This document shows, in pieces, positions 12,218 through 23,688 of a stretch of DNA of 64,000 nt (its first letter is position 1; the number at the start of each line of letters is the position of its first letter). Source of the DNA: Agaricus subrufescens (lineage: Eukaryota > Basidiomycota > Agaricomycetes > Agaricales > Agaricaceae); contig CM057059.1 of assembly GCA_029945375.1 (NCBI GenBank), forward strand, positions 3,162,001 to 3,226,000, read 5' to 3'. Position numbers and translations under genes: made by a program. Below the pieces are notes generated by a model, which ran no database searches, was not told the origin of the DNA, and worked only from the letters and a program-made list of their open reading frames with translations.

Positions 12218-13593
12218 ATGGACAAGTACGACAACATTCTCCGCCTGCTTTCTCAGGAACCCCGCTGGACCTCGCATAATGAGTCGGTCAGTCGCCATTC
12301 CTGACCCACGCAACGCCGATGATGGCCCCCTGACGTTGCTGTCGTAGGATCTGTTGGAACCTTTTAGCTACACGACCGCTAACCCAGGGAAGGAGATTCG
12401 AGGAAAGCTTATCGAGGCTTTCAATCTGTGGCTTCACGTACCTGCCGATGATCTGGCGGTCATTGCTAAAGTCGTGAATATGCTTCACACGGCTAGTCTC
12501 ATGTAGGCTTGATGCTCTGTCAATCGGGGGAGCCAAACACTCAACCATCGGCCAGGGTGGACGATATAGAAGATGATTCGCAGTTACGACGAAGTCAACC
12601 AGGTGATTAGATTCCTGGCTGTAACCGTGCCTAGTTTTGATCAGTGCCGCAGTTGCTCATAAGATCTATGGTATCCCACAAACTATCAATAGCGCCAACT
12701 ACGCATATTTCCTCGCGTACCAAGAGCTTTTTGCTTTGCGGAATCGCTCTGCGACTTCGGACCTCGATGTCCTTGTGACGTGTGCGCGGTATCTTCTGCC
12801 CGGCTTATTACTCAGCTCACATAGTAATTTTTAGCTGAACTATTGTCTTTGCACCGCGGTCAAGGCCTTGAGATCCTCTGGCGTGACTCTTTACGATGTC
12901 CTAGCGAAGACGAATACATCCAGATGGTTAACAACAGTGCGTAAACGTTGGCTAATCGATGCTGAGAAGCTGGTTTCTGATCGTGATCAGAAACCGGTGG
13001 ACTGCTCCGGATTGGGATCAGACTTATGATGGCATGTGCCACTAACAACACGGCTATGTAGGTGTCTCTTCGTGTTTTAGTATCCTTACTCACGAGGAGT
13101 AGTAACTATATACCGCTCGTGAATTTAATCGGGGTTTTCTTCCAGATCCGTGATGATCTCATGAACCTGCAAAGTCCAGAGGTGTGTTTTATGCTTATCG
13201 TGATATACCCATCTAAACATCCGACACGCAGTACACATCTAATAAAGGCTTTGCTGAAGACCTAACAGAAGGTAAATTTTCCTTCCCGGTCGTACACGGC
13301 ATCCATGCCGACACTTCTAATCGGCAAATCCTAAGTTGGTACATCCCCGTTTGCATTCTGCCGCTTTTGCTGACACCTCTTCAGACGTACTGCAAAAACG
13401 GCCTGCGACTCCTACACTCAAAAAACATGCGATATCCTATTTACGTGATCGAACCAAATCCTTCCAATATACTTTATCTGTGCTTGAGAAGCTGGAGGCG
13501 CAAACACGTCAGGAAATCAGGCGTTTGGGAGGAAACGAGCAACTGTATAGAATCATGGACTCTCTGCATGTGGATGTGGATAAATTTCAATGA
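12218..13593 (+). CDS. geranylgeranyl diphosphate synthase
   Basis: Trans-prenyltransferase that extends FPP with IPP to GGPP, for protein prenylation, carotenoids and diterpenes. About seven introns are needed. Exon 1 begins [15 protein letters not shown] and joins [20 protein letters not shown]. The first Asp-rich motif is in [12 protein letters not shown]. Then come [20 protein letters not shown] and YQELFAL, then [19 protein letters not shown], then [14 protein letters not shown], then [20 protein letters not shown] with the second motif DDLMN, then [20 protein letters not shown]. The C-terminus is in the frame starting at 13382 ([20 protein letters not shown] to [10 protein letters not shown]). 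All core motifs are present and the frame is kept through every junction, so the gene looks functional. The second motif has Leu where Tyr is common (DDYMN). The 3' splice site at 12990 lies inside a perfect inverted repeat. Confidence 0.93.
12972..12995. repeat. perfect 11-bp inverted repeat over a splice acceptor
   Basis: GGTTTCTGATC and GATCAGAAACC are separated by only GT. The second arm contains the CAG acceptor (ending at 12990) of a GGPP synthase intron and the first five bases of the next exon. In RNA this could form a hairpin of about ten pairs with a four-base loop. Confidence 0.85.
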
Positions 13594-13846
13594 CGGAATC
13601 GTTCACTGTTGATGTTTTTAATAGAAATAGAACACGAATAAGTACTTGAAGCCAGTTTTGGGGATACCGCTTTAGCCGGGGCGGTCCACAGGAAGGCTGT
13701 CAGTCAAACTCGAAGCCCCAGCACCCTAGCAACGGCTATTACTTCACTCTTGAATGTTTAAGAAGCAGGCCATGACTCGACTCCCTGGGAAGGCCGCCTC
13801 TAAGTAGATCGTGCGTGGCGGCGTATTTAAGCCCATTTATTCACAA

Positions 13847-16757
13847 ATGATGGAACCCTCTTCGTCCACACCTCGTACTGGAACTATGCCCGGGGCGCCA
13901 AGTAACTCGAAATCTAGTTGCTCAGGAACTGGGGAGCAAAACTCTGCGTCAGGGGTTGGGCTGTCCAACCCCCAGATGTCACAATCCCGCAGAAGGATGC
14001 TGGATTTGGTCAATCGACTCCATTCAACCGGGTAGATACTACTAGTTCCTGCTCACATCTTCAGACGCTGACGGGTCTGCCGAAGGGTCCAAGTTGATAT
14101 CGACTTGCCGCAGATCGCAGTTATCGGTCCGCAAAGTGCCGGCAAATCCTCTCTGATCGAATCTATCTCCGGCATCACGCTTCCGCGAGCCGCAGGAACC
14201 TGTACGAGGTGATGTCCAGACCCTATTGTGGACCCAGTCCGCCTCCCTGAACTCCATCTCGCTAGATGTCCGACAGAATGTCGTCTGTCCTATTCTTGTT
14301 CGCCTTGGGAATGTGTTGTCTGCCTGCGCTTCACTACCGATGCCACTGGCGCGCCACTTGGACAGTCTCGTAACGAAATTTTTGGATCTATAATCTATGA
14401 CAAGAGTAAAGTGGAGGAACGCATCCGACGGGCTCAACGCGCCATTCTAAACCCGGGAAAACCTGCGAAACAATTTCTCGAAGGCGACGAAGATCTCTCT
14501 GGAGAGACTGAACTGAGTTTCTCTAACAACTGTGTTTCTTTACAGATCAGTGGCCCCGATGTCGCTGACCTCTCGTTTTGTGACCTCCCCGGTTTGCACG
14601 CTTCCTTGTGCTATGTATTACAGAGCTACCTGGTAATCCCCATATTCTACAGGTTTGATCGCAAGTGTCGGTCGGGGTGGAAACACAAATGACATCAAGC
14701 TTGTCGAAACCCTCGTCACTTCCTATATCAAGAAGCCAAGTTGCATCATCTTGCTGACCGTCGCATGCGAGAGTAAATAAAAAAAAGTCTTTCACCTGTC
14801 TCCCTCTATATTTGGTTAACTGTATCTACAGCCGATTTCGAAAACCAGGGGGCGCATCAAATCGCTAAGGCATATGACCCTGAGGGCAAGCGAACAATCG
14901 GTAAACACGATCTATCACTCGTTTCGTAATAGCCACCAACAACAGCCATTAGGTGTACTCACTAAACCCGATCGTATTCCCCTTGGAGAGGAATCCGGGT
15001 GGCTAAAATTCATCAAAAATGAGAGGGAACCCCTTGAAAACAATTGGTACTGCGTCAAACAACCTAGCTCCAATGACTTGAAGAATAATTGGACATGGCA
15101 AGAAGCACGAGAAAGTGAACAGCAATTTTTTGCTGGAAACTCACCCTGGTGTGAGTTGGAGGGCATGTATCAGAAATTTCTTCGGACGACAAATTTAGTC
15201 GAACGTCTCAGTAGTGTTCTTTCTGATCTTATCGCGAAGCGGTACGTTTTAATCTCCATATCCATTCAAAAAAGTATGACACTGAACATCAATTTTCTTT
15301 GCGGTATGATTTAGATTGCCTGAAATCCAGGAAGAACTCGAAAGATCAGTCCAAGTGACGCAAGCGCTCCTCACTCAAATGCCTCGTGAACCATCCAAAC
15401 AACCCGTCAACGAAGTCGCAACGCTGTTGCACGAATTCGTTGCAGACGTAGCCAAACATATCGCAGGAATTGCCGACGAAAAAGGTTTGATACAACTAAT
15501 CCGCCCCGCTCAGGAACACTTTCGCAGAGCCATACAGGCAACTGCACCCAAGTTTCGGTCATACGAGAAGAGCTATGCTGGCTCAAAGAAAATGCCGCGC
15601 GCAGACTTCTTGGACAATGAGGATGAGGACCCTTCTGAGGATGAGGGTGAACAACTCGGTACAAAACGTACAGTTGCGGTCAAGCGGAAGCAGAAAAGCA
15701 GTGTTATATATGTAGATGAGGTCTTTGAACGAGCTCAGCGGTAGGTCACCACACTTTTCTATCGGAGCTCAAGATAACGTCTTTTCCCTTTCAAAGATCC
15801 CGTGCCCGAGAACTACCTGGCAACTATCCCTTTGTCGTCCAACAGGGATTTATAGATGAGTGTATCAAAGAGTGGCGAAGTCCAGCACACGTTCTTTGCA
15901 AGGCTGTTTACAATACGGTATCAGATTATCTCAAAAGTTTGGTAAAGCAGCATTTCGCGACCTTTGGTCAAGGAATGCTCGAACATCGCGTTCGGTGAGT
16001 TCCACTAATCCACCGCTCTGGCGTACCAATCCGAAAGTCTTCTCTGCAGAGTCCTTCTACAAGATCACCTCAAGACTTGCTTGGCCAGAACAGAAGAAAA
16101 GATCGATTGGCTCCTCGATATCGAAGATAAACCGTTTTCACTCAACACCCACTATCTCTCTGATTACAGATCAAAGTTTCTTGTCTATTACCGTGGCGCT
16201 CGTCGTAAGAGCAATCACACCGATATCATGAATTCTATCAAGGCACACACGACGTCCGGATCCCCCAGCTCAACAACATCCTCTTCTAAACAAGCTCCAA
16301 TCCCTTTATACGGTGTTTCAAAAGTGCTAAGCGGGCTCACAGAGATGGGTTTTAGTGGCGTCCAAGCCAATGACCTGGCCAAATTACTCAAGGCGGACAG
16401 TATGGAACCAGCTATCGAAATTATGGCGGACGTACGAGCGTATTTCCAAGGTAAACCTTATACCCCTCTTTGCCCATAAATACCAGCACCGTTAACCGAC
16501 AATCCCTAGTTGCGTACAAGCGATTCTCAGATAACATTCCCATGGCTATCGATAGAGAACTCATATGCGGAGCCGGGCGCGATATTCTCCCGCTCCTGTG
16601 GAACGGACTAGGCCTCAATTCTCTTGAAGCTCATCGTATCTGCAAAGAATTTGCTCAGGAGAATGCTGGTGTTGCGAATCGAAGAGAGGAGTTGGTGAAG
16701 AAGCTTCAGAGGTTGGATGAGGCATCGCAACAACTTTTGCAGGTCAGCGGAGCTTAG
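13847..16757 (+). CDS. dynamin-like large GTPase (Mx-like)
   Basis: A membrane-remodelling GTPase of about 790 aa in about ten exons. The start at 13847 is followed at once by a second ATG. An N-terminal Ser/Gly-rich segment of about 45 residues precedes [15 protein letters not shown]. GTPase motifs: P-loop GPQSAGKSS (about 14121-14150), switch I threonine in AAGTCTRCP across an intron, DLPG (about 14581-14592) and TKPD after GVL (about 14950). The stalk includes [20 protein letters not shown] and [20 protein letters not shown]. It is interrupted by an acidic/basic segment, [17 protein letters not shown], then KRKQKSS (about 15600-15700). The C-terminal GTPase effector domain runs from about MNSIKAHTT to the end ([20 protein letters not shown] and [13 protein letters not shown]). 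There is no PH or proline-rich domain, unlike classical dynamin and like Mx/Vps1-type proteins. All junctions examined keep the frame. Confidence 0.9.
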
Positions 16758-17309
16758 CATTATCGGCCAAAATATTGTTTCCCGTAGTTGACAGTTGTAT
16801 TTGAGAGTTTATGTTTTCAGTATCGTGAAAGAGAGTATTTTTCCAGTTTTATCCCACATTTCGGATCATCTCAAGTTGTGAATTGGGTAGATAGAAAAAC
16901 TCGGAAGATTATTCCGTCTACAAGCTACGATGGATCAATCCCGGACACAGCGTGTTCTCTCAATTGATCCGACTAGGGCCTTGAATTCTTCAGCTACGCC
17001 TTAAGTAGATGCTAGGGAATTAGTAGCTCTAATACTCCGTTCAGTAACCCTGTAGTGATTTAGTAGTCGGCATACAGTGTTGTACTATCCTCAGATCTCG
17101 CAGTCGCACAGGCGGATGCCAGGTTTGGTCAATCGTCTATTTGCCTACATTCAACTGGGTAGGTATGATTATCTATACGCTGACGATCTACAGTAAAGCC
17201 TAGACTGATCAATTTGCCTTGAATTGCCTGCCGCCCGTATCTCGCGGGACAATAAAATTAAGTCCGCAACATAGCACATCATTAACAAAAGGTCGAAGGT
17301 AGCGGTGGA
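16758..17309. other. intergenic
   Basis: No gene seen. A segment at 17091-17165 (CAGATCTCGCAGTCGCACAGGCGGATGCCAGGTTTGG and on) resembles the end of dynamin exon 1 (13974-14040), so it may be a small relic of a duplicated dynamin 5' end. Confidence 0.4.
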
Positions 17310-18503
17310 CTAAGCTTTCAAATGTTCTTCTATTGATGGAGTGACAATTTCTGTCGCGAGAGGGCCAGGTCCAGCGACACGAGGCAGCAGCTGACGGCGG
17401 TCCCTCCAAGCCTTCAAGAGCGGAGCGCATTCATCAGCCGATAACATTCTCGACCAATTGCAGCGGTTAATGTTCTTTTCCATATCACATTCACTGGACA
17501 GATGGTCGACAAAAATGCCACGGCACTTATAACAACCCTTGTTCTTGAGGAGGTAGCCGTGCCAGGGCTTGGTAAGGGGCGGAGGACGCGGGACATGCGG
17601 CGGGAGTGAGTCGTAAATTTCACTAAGGGTGGTGTAAGATCGTGAAGAGGATGAAGTGGAGGCTGATGATGGAGGAACGGAGCGAGCAAGAGTGGAACCT
17701 GAAATGAGAGGGGCACAAGGAGGTGGTGCCGAAGATGTGGTACGTGGGAGGGACTCGAGAGGCTTAGCACAGGGAGGGATGCCAGAGCGGGTAGAGGCAG
17801 AGTGGGAGGGGCCAGAAGGGATTCGACCAGGATGTACACGGCCGGGGATTGGAGTATTAGGCATGGCGTTAGCCACAGGAGAAGATCGAGAGGGTTTGGC
17901 TGTTACTCTCATGGAATAATCACAGTCATCCGCAATTGCGGACACTCTATGAACCCATTGTATGAGGTCTGTACTGCTGTGCAGAGTTTTAAAATTGTCG
18001 GTTCCCTCATACGCCACCCACAATGGACGACTCATGGCCGACTTGAACCATATAAGCAATTGAGCTTCCGTCTTGTGATGGACGGTGCCTGCAAGGCAGA
18101 AATTCGTGGCTTTTATGATAGAGACCCACTCCAGAAAGTCCAATTCATCTTGTCGTTTGGTGAGACGATATGCGTACTCAAATTCCCAATTGGTAGGGAG
18201 AAATGTCTCCTTGATGTGCGCCATGAATGCCTCGTAGGTCAAAAGGAGAAGGGTAGAGCTATGCAAGGTGACATATGTACCAATATCGAAGTGAACAGCT
18301 TGGTGAATAATTTGTGGAACGCGATCAGCATCTGGAATTGCATTGCTGGTAAAGCAGCGTCGGTTGGAACGATCCAGATTTATGTGAGAACGGATAGAGT
18401 AGGTACCGTTGAGGAGGCAAGGCGTACTCTCCGGGTCGATGTGAACAACGCGAGCGTCACCGTCCTCATAAGCAACGAACTCAGTGATATCATAAGTGAG
18501 CAT
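17310..18503 (-). CDS. orphan retrotransposon gag-like protein
   Basis: An open frame whose first ATG is at 18503 (397 aa); the frame stays open upstream to 18608 without another ATG. The central part (YEAFMAHIKETFLPTNWEFE, then RLTKRQDELDFLEWV and TNFCLAGTVHHKTEAQLL) resembles the capsid-like domain of basidiomycete LTR-element Gag. A Pro/Ser-rich linker follows (about 17640-17900). Then comes a zinc-knuckle-like motif CYKCRGIFVDHLSSEC, spaced C-x2-C-x6-H-x4-C rather than the retroviral x4; that longer spacing is usual, as far as I know, in fungal gag-like proteins. No protease, reverse transcriptase or integrase frame lies within 2 kb on either side, and I saw no LTRs. It is either an element remnant or a retained single gene. 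The antisense frame at 17802-18689 is its shadow. Confidence 0.65.
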   Translation of the reverse strand: MLTYDITEFVAYEDGDARVVHIDPESTPCLLNGTYSIRSHINLDRSNRRCFTSNAIPDADRVPQIIHQAVHFDIGTYVTLHSSTLLLLTYEAFMAHIKETFLPTNWEFEYAYRLTKRQDELDFLEWVSIIKATNFCLAGTVHHKTEAQLLIWFKSAMSRPLWVAYEGTDNFKTLHSSTDLIQWVHRVSAIADDCDYSMRVTAKPSRSSPVANAMPNTPIPGRVHPGRIPSGPSHSASTRSGIPPCAKPLESLPRTTSSAPPPCAPLISGSTLARSVPPSSASTSSSSRSYTTLSEIYDSLPPHVPRPPPLTKPWHGYLLKNKGCYKCRGIFVDHLSSECDMEKNINRCNWSRMLSADECAPLLKAWRDRRQLLPRVAGPGPLATEIVTPSIEEHLKA

Positions 18504-19599
18504 GATGGAGGTAATTGTGTCGGCGGAGTCGTCACCAAATGGAACCGTATGGCAAGTTGGAGAAAAGCGTTGCAGGTTGGGATCGAACGAGTTGAAGTGG
18601 GCCACCAATCAGAAGTTAAGCCCCAGCGGAGACCTTGGCCAGTGGATTTGACGATGAGGCACCTATCGGGTCGTCAAGCGAATATGTAGCGACAGCAGGA
18701 AGGAGTTGCCAGAAGACGAAAGCGATAACGAGAACTACGAGGAACGGCAAATTCTACTTGAAGAGGGAGGACCTGGAAGATTAACCAGAAACTGAACGTA
18801 AGGGAGACCAAGGCCAGCAGGATAAAGGTGGGATGCCTATATGCGCGAATATATGCACCTAGGGCAAGAGGGGACAGGCTGTAGGAGCGTTGTCGTGAGC
18901 TAGAACAGCCCCACAACGTGGAAGCCAAGATATAGAGGACGTAGGTATTGGTAGAGGGAAGGAAGGAATGATATTCTGTTCTCTCGCCCAGGTATATATA
19001 TGAACCTTCAATACCCTAATCGGGAAGGTAAGCGCGACTTGAGGGAAATAGGGCAAGCGGAGGGCTTACATGCCACTTCGGCCAGAATGTAAACGTCACC
19101 AGCTGATCAGGGAGAAAGGAGAACGATAGGCGATGCGGTACGGGGACTTTCAGTCGAAAACCACCTTTCACTACAGAGGCAGGGAATGTTTTGTTAGAAC
19201 ACGATACAGTCTTGAAAAGCTGAACATAACTCACCTCAGTTATTTAGGGCTCCTACCGGCTACTCAATCCACAGGCAATATCAAAACCATTCATACACTA
19301 GCAAACTCAAAAATCTCAATCTATAGCAAGTGGCAGCAGCAAGATCGGGGCCCCACTGAAGAAGAGAAGCGTTGGAAATCCGTCTGCAGAGGCTTAGTCC
19401 CTTGGATCCTGATATCGTCCAGGAGAGAACCGGACTCGGCCTCAGTCGATAAATGTTGGAGAAATGATTTCATATTACTGCACCAACAAGTCGATCCGTC
19501 TTTCCCCGTAGTTATTTGTACACTTGTCGCATTGTATTCGTATTGATAGTAAGCAGAATATCTGTTGCCTACTAGCCCTCATGCATCGTGCCTCGGGCT
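18504..19599. other. gene-free stretch
   Basis: A minus frame at 18674-18928 would carry one hydrophobic segment (FILLALVSLTFSFWLIF) but starts only at TTG. It could be an exon of a small membrane protein, but I cannot find its start or splice partner. A plus frame at 19133-19546 has no family resemblance. Confidence 0.35.
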
Positions 19600-19794
19600 T
19601 CAGGGATGGCAGCACGTCCAACATCCTTCCCTAACCTCTTCTGACGCTCCGGGGAAAGGGCAGGGCAACGGTCCTGGCTCGCAAAGATCTAGGTTACAGT
19701 TTGGATATTCAGTTCGAACGCGAATATTAGCTGCATAAGCCGCTGCAATCATGGCCAGGGCTACAACAACCAAAATTTGGCGGAACGAATGCAT
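19600..19794 (-). CDS. small secreted cysteine-rich protein
   Basis: A 64 aa protein with a signal peptide (MHSFRQILVVVALAMIAAAY, cleavage likely after AYA) and a mature part of about 43 residues containing six cysteines. Two upstream in-frame ATGs (19803, 19818) would add eight residues and weaken the signal. Cysteines fall in PNC, DLC, LPC, EGC and TCC; the last group forms GCWTCC. There are several Pro-Gly turns (PGPLPCPFPG). The size, signal and even cysteine number fit a candidate apoplastic effector or antimicrobial peptide. I recognise no family and infer no target. The gene appears intronless and stands alone. Confidence 0.6.
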   Translation of the reverse strand: MHSFRQILVVVALAMIAAAYAANIRVRTEYPNCNLDLCEPGPLPCPFPGASEEVREGCWTCCHP

Positions 19795-21787
19795 TACAAC
19801 CATAACTGAAGCATACATTCTACAATGAGCGTTTGGTGAATAAATGATACTTATTTACGTTACTTACCGATCGAAAAAGTAGCGGGACTTGGGGTTTGTC
19901 ATAAGGTACCACACCCTTCTTTAAATACCTTAGAGAGCACCCTCAAATCGTCCCGCGACGGCCACTAGATGCCTGCAATTGAATTAGGATATTTAACAAT
20001 AAGTTCCGGAGACACTGCGGCGTACCTTCTTTGACAAAGTATCGGCACATGAGGTCAGGCAAGCGAGAATTACTCCGATCTTTAGACGTTCAGGATAGAA
20101 CAATTTGCCATCACAAAATGACATATAAGCAATCAGGCGGCTATTTTGATAACAAGGTATAGATCTAGACGGGAAAATGTCAATAAGTGTACTGTCAGGG
20201 GTACGATGCCACTGGACATACCATCATGTAAGTCAAGAGTCGTTACCCCACAGTTACCCCTTGGGATCAACCTCGGGGGGCCAAGACAGCGGGCGGTGGC
20301 AGATGTGAACCTAGATCGACTTTTCCGGCTTCCCAGATTGATCAGGATTCTGATTTTGGGGACAAAAGACAATGGAGGTCTGGCAGAAGACTCAGTGTCC
20401 TGGGTTTCAGATCTTGGAACGAAATCATGGCAACAATGGCCTAAAAGGTTGGTCAAGCGAACTAAAATATTCGTAGACAAGCACTAACTGCATATGTTTC
20501 TCTGCAATTCAAGAGCCTTCCATTAGGTTCTGTCTCTAGTCATCTATAGACACATCCAGCTCCGTTCTGGATATTGCCACACAGAAACACACAGAAACGA
20601 AGCTTCAGAATTCCACTCCTCCGCACCGCAGATACCAGACATCATCGGTGAGCCGAAACAGAAGACTCGGACACGGAGATTTGAACACGTGAAATAGAGA
20701 ACCTCCTCCCCGCGAGACGCATCCATCAACGCGTATTTTTCGTATTTTCCGTTACAGGGTCGAGCCAAGGTGGATGAGGGAGCAGTTATACAAAAAGAGA
20801 ATCAAGATGAACCGCTCTGCAGGGGCTATATGCGCCTCCATGGATAAAAATCTAAGGAGATTCGATCAGCGTGCATGATTCCAAAGACTAGCAGCTCGAC
20901 ATACTATCGCGATACCGAATGACGCGTCCATTTGGTCAACCTTGTTGGACCGCCTGGGAGACGCCAAAACCCACGTGTTTTTTTGCTCCGAGGGACAGAA
21001 AAGAGCTCGGTGAACGCGACTACGCGTGAGCTGAACTTGAAGAGATGCACTACGAAAATGTGCACGACCGAGGATAAAGAGCTGTTATCCTGCGGGTGGG
21101 CTGGACATGGGCTGGCAGTTTCATGCACTCGGCCTGGGCAAACGAGAGACCGGAATTATTCGGCGAGCATAAACACCGAACACTGGACAACTTGAACAGA
21201 GGGGCAGTCAGAGTAGGTTTCTGGTAGGCGAGTAGCGAAGGGGCTCGATGCTTACAGAAGTGAACCTTCAGCTGAAGTGCTGACAAGCGACGACCTGATG
21301 AAGAGGGAGATAGACGAGAGGAAATGAGCCGGACGCTGTGATGCGCGATGTCAGGGCAGATTTGATGTTTGTCTAGGATTCCTGGAGTAAACAAGCAATG
21401 AATGATCCGAGCCTGCTGCTTTGACAAGTAGGCGTTCGAACTCGTCTACACTGCATGCCAACTGAATACCTCAAACTAAGACTACGATAGCCGGTTTCAG
21501 GATAGAAACGTCGAGAAAATCAGCCCTAGCCAATGGAGGCCTACGAATTGTGATGAATCAAGCTCTGCAGATCCATCGTTGAAGCAACGAAGCCCGCCTC
21601 AACCCTAGGAGCACAAGCCTCGAGCCCCAATTCCGCTCATCTCGAGTCTGCTGATCCATTTCGATCAGCCTGAAATTTCTCGACCGCCTCCTCTTCCCTC
21701 CACGAGGCTTCTTAGGAGACACCCCGAAGCAAACGATGGTATTGTACTCTACGCACACGTTTCTTCCCGCCTTTGGTTACCGCCTCG
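19795..21787. other. gene-free stretch
   Basis: Opposed frames at 20133-20480 (-) and 20146-20487 (+) read the same DNA and neither resembles a protein family. Frames at 21050-21427 (-) and 21712-21909 (-) are unsupported. Nothing else seen. Confidence 0.4.
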
Positions 21788-23107
21788 ATGCAAGACCTAA
21801 AACGACTCTTCAAAGGCGCTATATCTTCAGCAAAGAGCCTCCTGCATTGTACACCTGCTCCTTTCGTCATGTCACCACCAAACCATTCAACCAAAGAAAA
21901 GCATCTCAAAGGCCTTAGCTTGGATAAAAAGTACTATTTATCTGATGGAAATTTGCATTTCAAGGTCAGGTTTTGTCATCGTCTTTCCTTGGTATATCTT
22001 AAGATACCTGCAGATCGAAAATACCTTGTTTCGCGTACATAGCTACTTTTTCCATCGAGAATCGAAAGGCTACCGAGAGCGAATGGCAGGAGCATCACAC
22101 GCGACATACGATGGCCTTAGTGATCACACCGCCATCCCAATAGAAAATACTTCTCTTGACGAGTTTTCTGATTTTTTGCATGTATTTTACAACGAGTACG
22201 TCATTTTGTCCTACCACATCCTCCTTAACCTCACGGTCGTGGCCTTAATAGAGACTATATTTATACCAACACTCAGGACTCAGCCTGGATGAACATTCTG
22301 ACTTTATCATCTCCGTCAAGATGGCAGTTCCCCAAAATCCATGCTTTGGCTCTTAAACACTTAGCCGACCTTCAACTTCCCGTCGTTGTTCGAATCGAGC
22401 TTTATAAACAATGCTCAGTACAAAGCGACCACCTGCTCCCGCTATATGCGGAATTGTGTCTACGTGAAGACCCCCTCACTTTGGAAGAGTCAGTTCGCCT
22501 CGGCTGCGAGCTTACTGTCACCATAACCCATGTTCGGGAACTTATCTTACGAGGGAAAGCAAGCGATCATACTCAGGCTTCAGGTATGAGTCCTATCATG
22601 GAGGACTCGACTCTGTCCCACGAACACGTTGTTAAACTTGTGAAATCGGCGTTGGAGAATACATCGGCTTCCTCCGCTGTCATGGGTCTCCAGAAGTCGC
22701 TGAAATGTTCGACTTTGCGTCCAGGTGCATACAATCAACATCATAACCGTGTAAGCCCACCGAATCTTTCTCCTCATGGGGTCACCATTGATCTAACCCT
22801 GTTCTTTGTTGTATAGCCCAAACCAACTTTGAGAACCACATCTAACAGGCAAGTTACAACGACCTCCCTGGCCGACGTCATGCTCGCGGAATCTAGTCTT
22901 CAAGGTAGAAATCGATCTATGCCCTCCTCCTCAAAAGGCAAAGCGCCAGGTGAGGCTAATATTCCATTACTCGTACTCTCAACTCGTACAATATACTTAT
23001 TTCTAGCTATCTGTAATGCCCAGAAAATATTCAAGCGCAAAATGGCGCAACTCAAACCAAAGAACGAGAACTCGAATGTCGCTGTTGCGGAAGGTGTACA
23101 TGCATGA
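21788..23107 (+). CDS. BTB/POZ-like protein 1
   Basis: A putative protein-interaction protein of the Agaricomycete BTB-like expansion. The first in-frame ATG is at 21788; 21869 (MSPPNHSTKEKHLKG) is an alternative start that removes 27 residues. Exon 1 ends in YYLSDGNLHFK. After a phase-0 intron, exon 2 reads IENTLFRVHSYFFHRESKGY and ends in FLHVFYNE. After a phase-2 intron, exon 3 carries DSAWMNILTLSS, RWQFPKIHALALKHLADLQL and LTLEESVRLGCELTVTITHV. The C-terminal tail spans three exons joined by introns that begin with GTAAGC (about 22751) and GTGAGG (about 22950); it is basic and Ser/Lys-rich and ends about KPKNENSNVAVAEGVHA. Partner and function are unknown. Family membership rests on the shared exon phases and motifs listed in the findings. 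Confidence 0.8.
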
Positions 23108-23688
23108 ACTGGAAGAGGAGTTCCGGATTTATTTTGATCGAACGGTCAATCAGCGCTGAGGAATTTTGCAAAAATCTGAATTTGAATTTGCCAGGCTCGT
23201 GGCGCGCCTGATGCTATACTACTTTTCTGATCGTATACGTCAAATCAATTTTTTTTCTTGTGTTCTCCGACCGGGTTCCGGGTCTCGTCCACCTCGCGAA
23301 CAAAAACCTGTCCTCGTGTCTTCGACTTCGCTAAACACACTTACGGGGTCTTATTATTCGAGTCTAAATCACCACCTTCTCCGTCCCGACATGCCATATT
23401 GTCTTTACACTAGTGCAAATCAAAATAGGAATTCAAGGCTCTTTTCGGTGAGGGACAAGGCACGAAGTCAGCTGTAGGGCGGGACGCTCCACACCCGCTT
23501 TTTCTTATCCGCGGGTGTAGCGTCGAAGTAGGGCCTGGAGGCTCGGAACTAACCAAACAACCAAATTTCAAGTGGTTCACATTGTAAAGCTTCGAAACGC
23601 ATGCAATTTACAGCTATAAAGGCTGAGTCGAATGTAAGCAGTGAAGGGTATAGTTCCGTTTCATTGAATCCCAAGCCCACTCGCCCCG
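23108..23688. other. intergenic between BTB-like genes 1 and 2
   Basis: The plus frame at 23166-23477 and the N-terminal part of the frame at 23601-23807 show no family resemblance. The real start of the next gene lies in another frame at 23689. No TATA box identified. Confidence 0.4.

Noticed and set aside
17802..18689. 295-codon open frame on +
   Set aside because: Fully antisense to the gag-like gene, which has recognisable domain and zinc-knuckle features.
20133..20487. Opposed open frames of 115 and 113 codons
   Set aside because: The same DNA is open on both strands without any motif; no evidence favours either.
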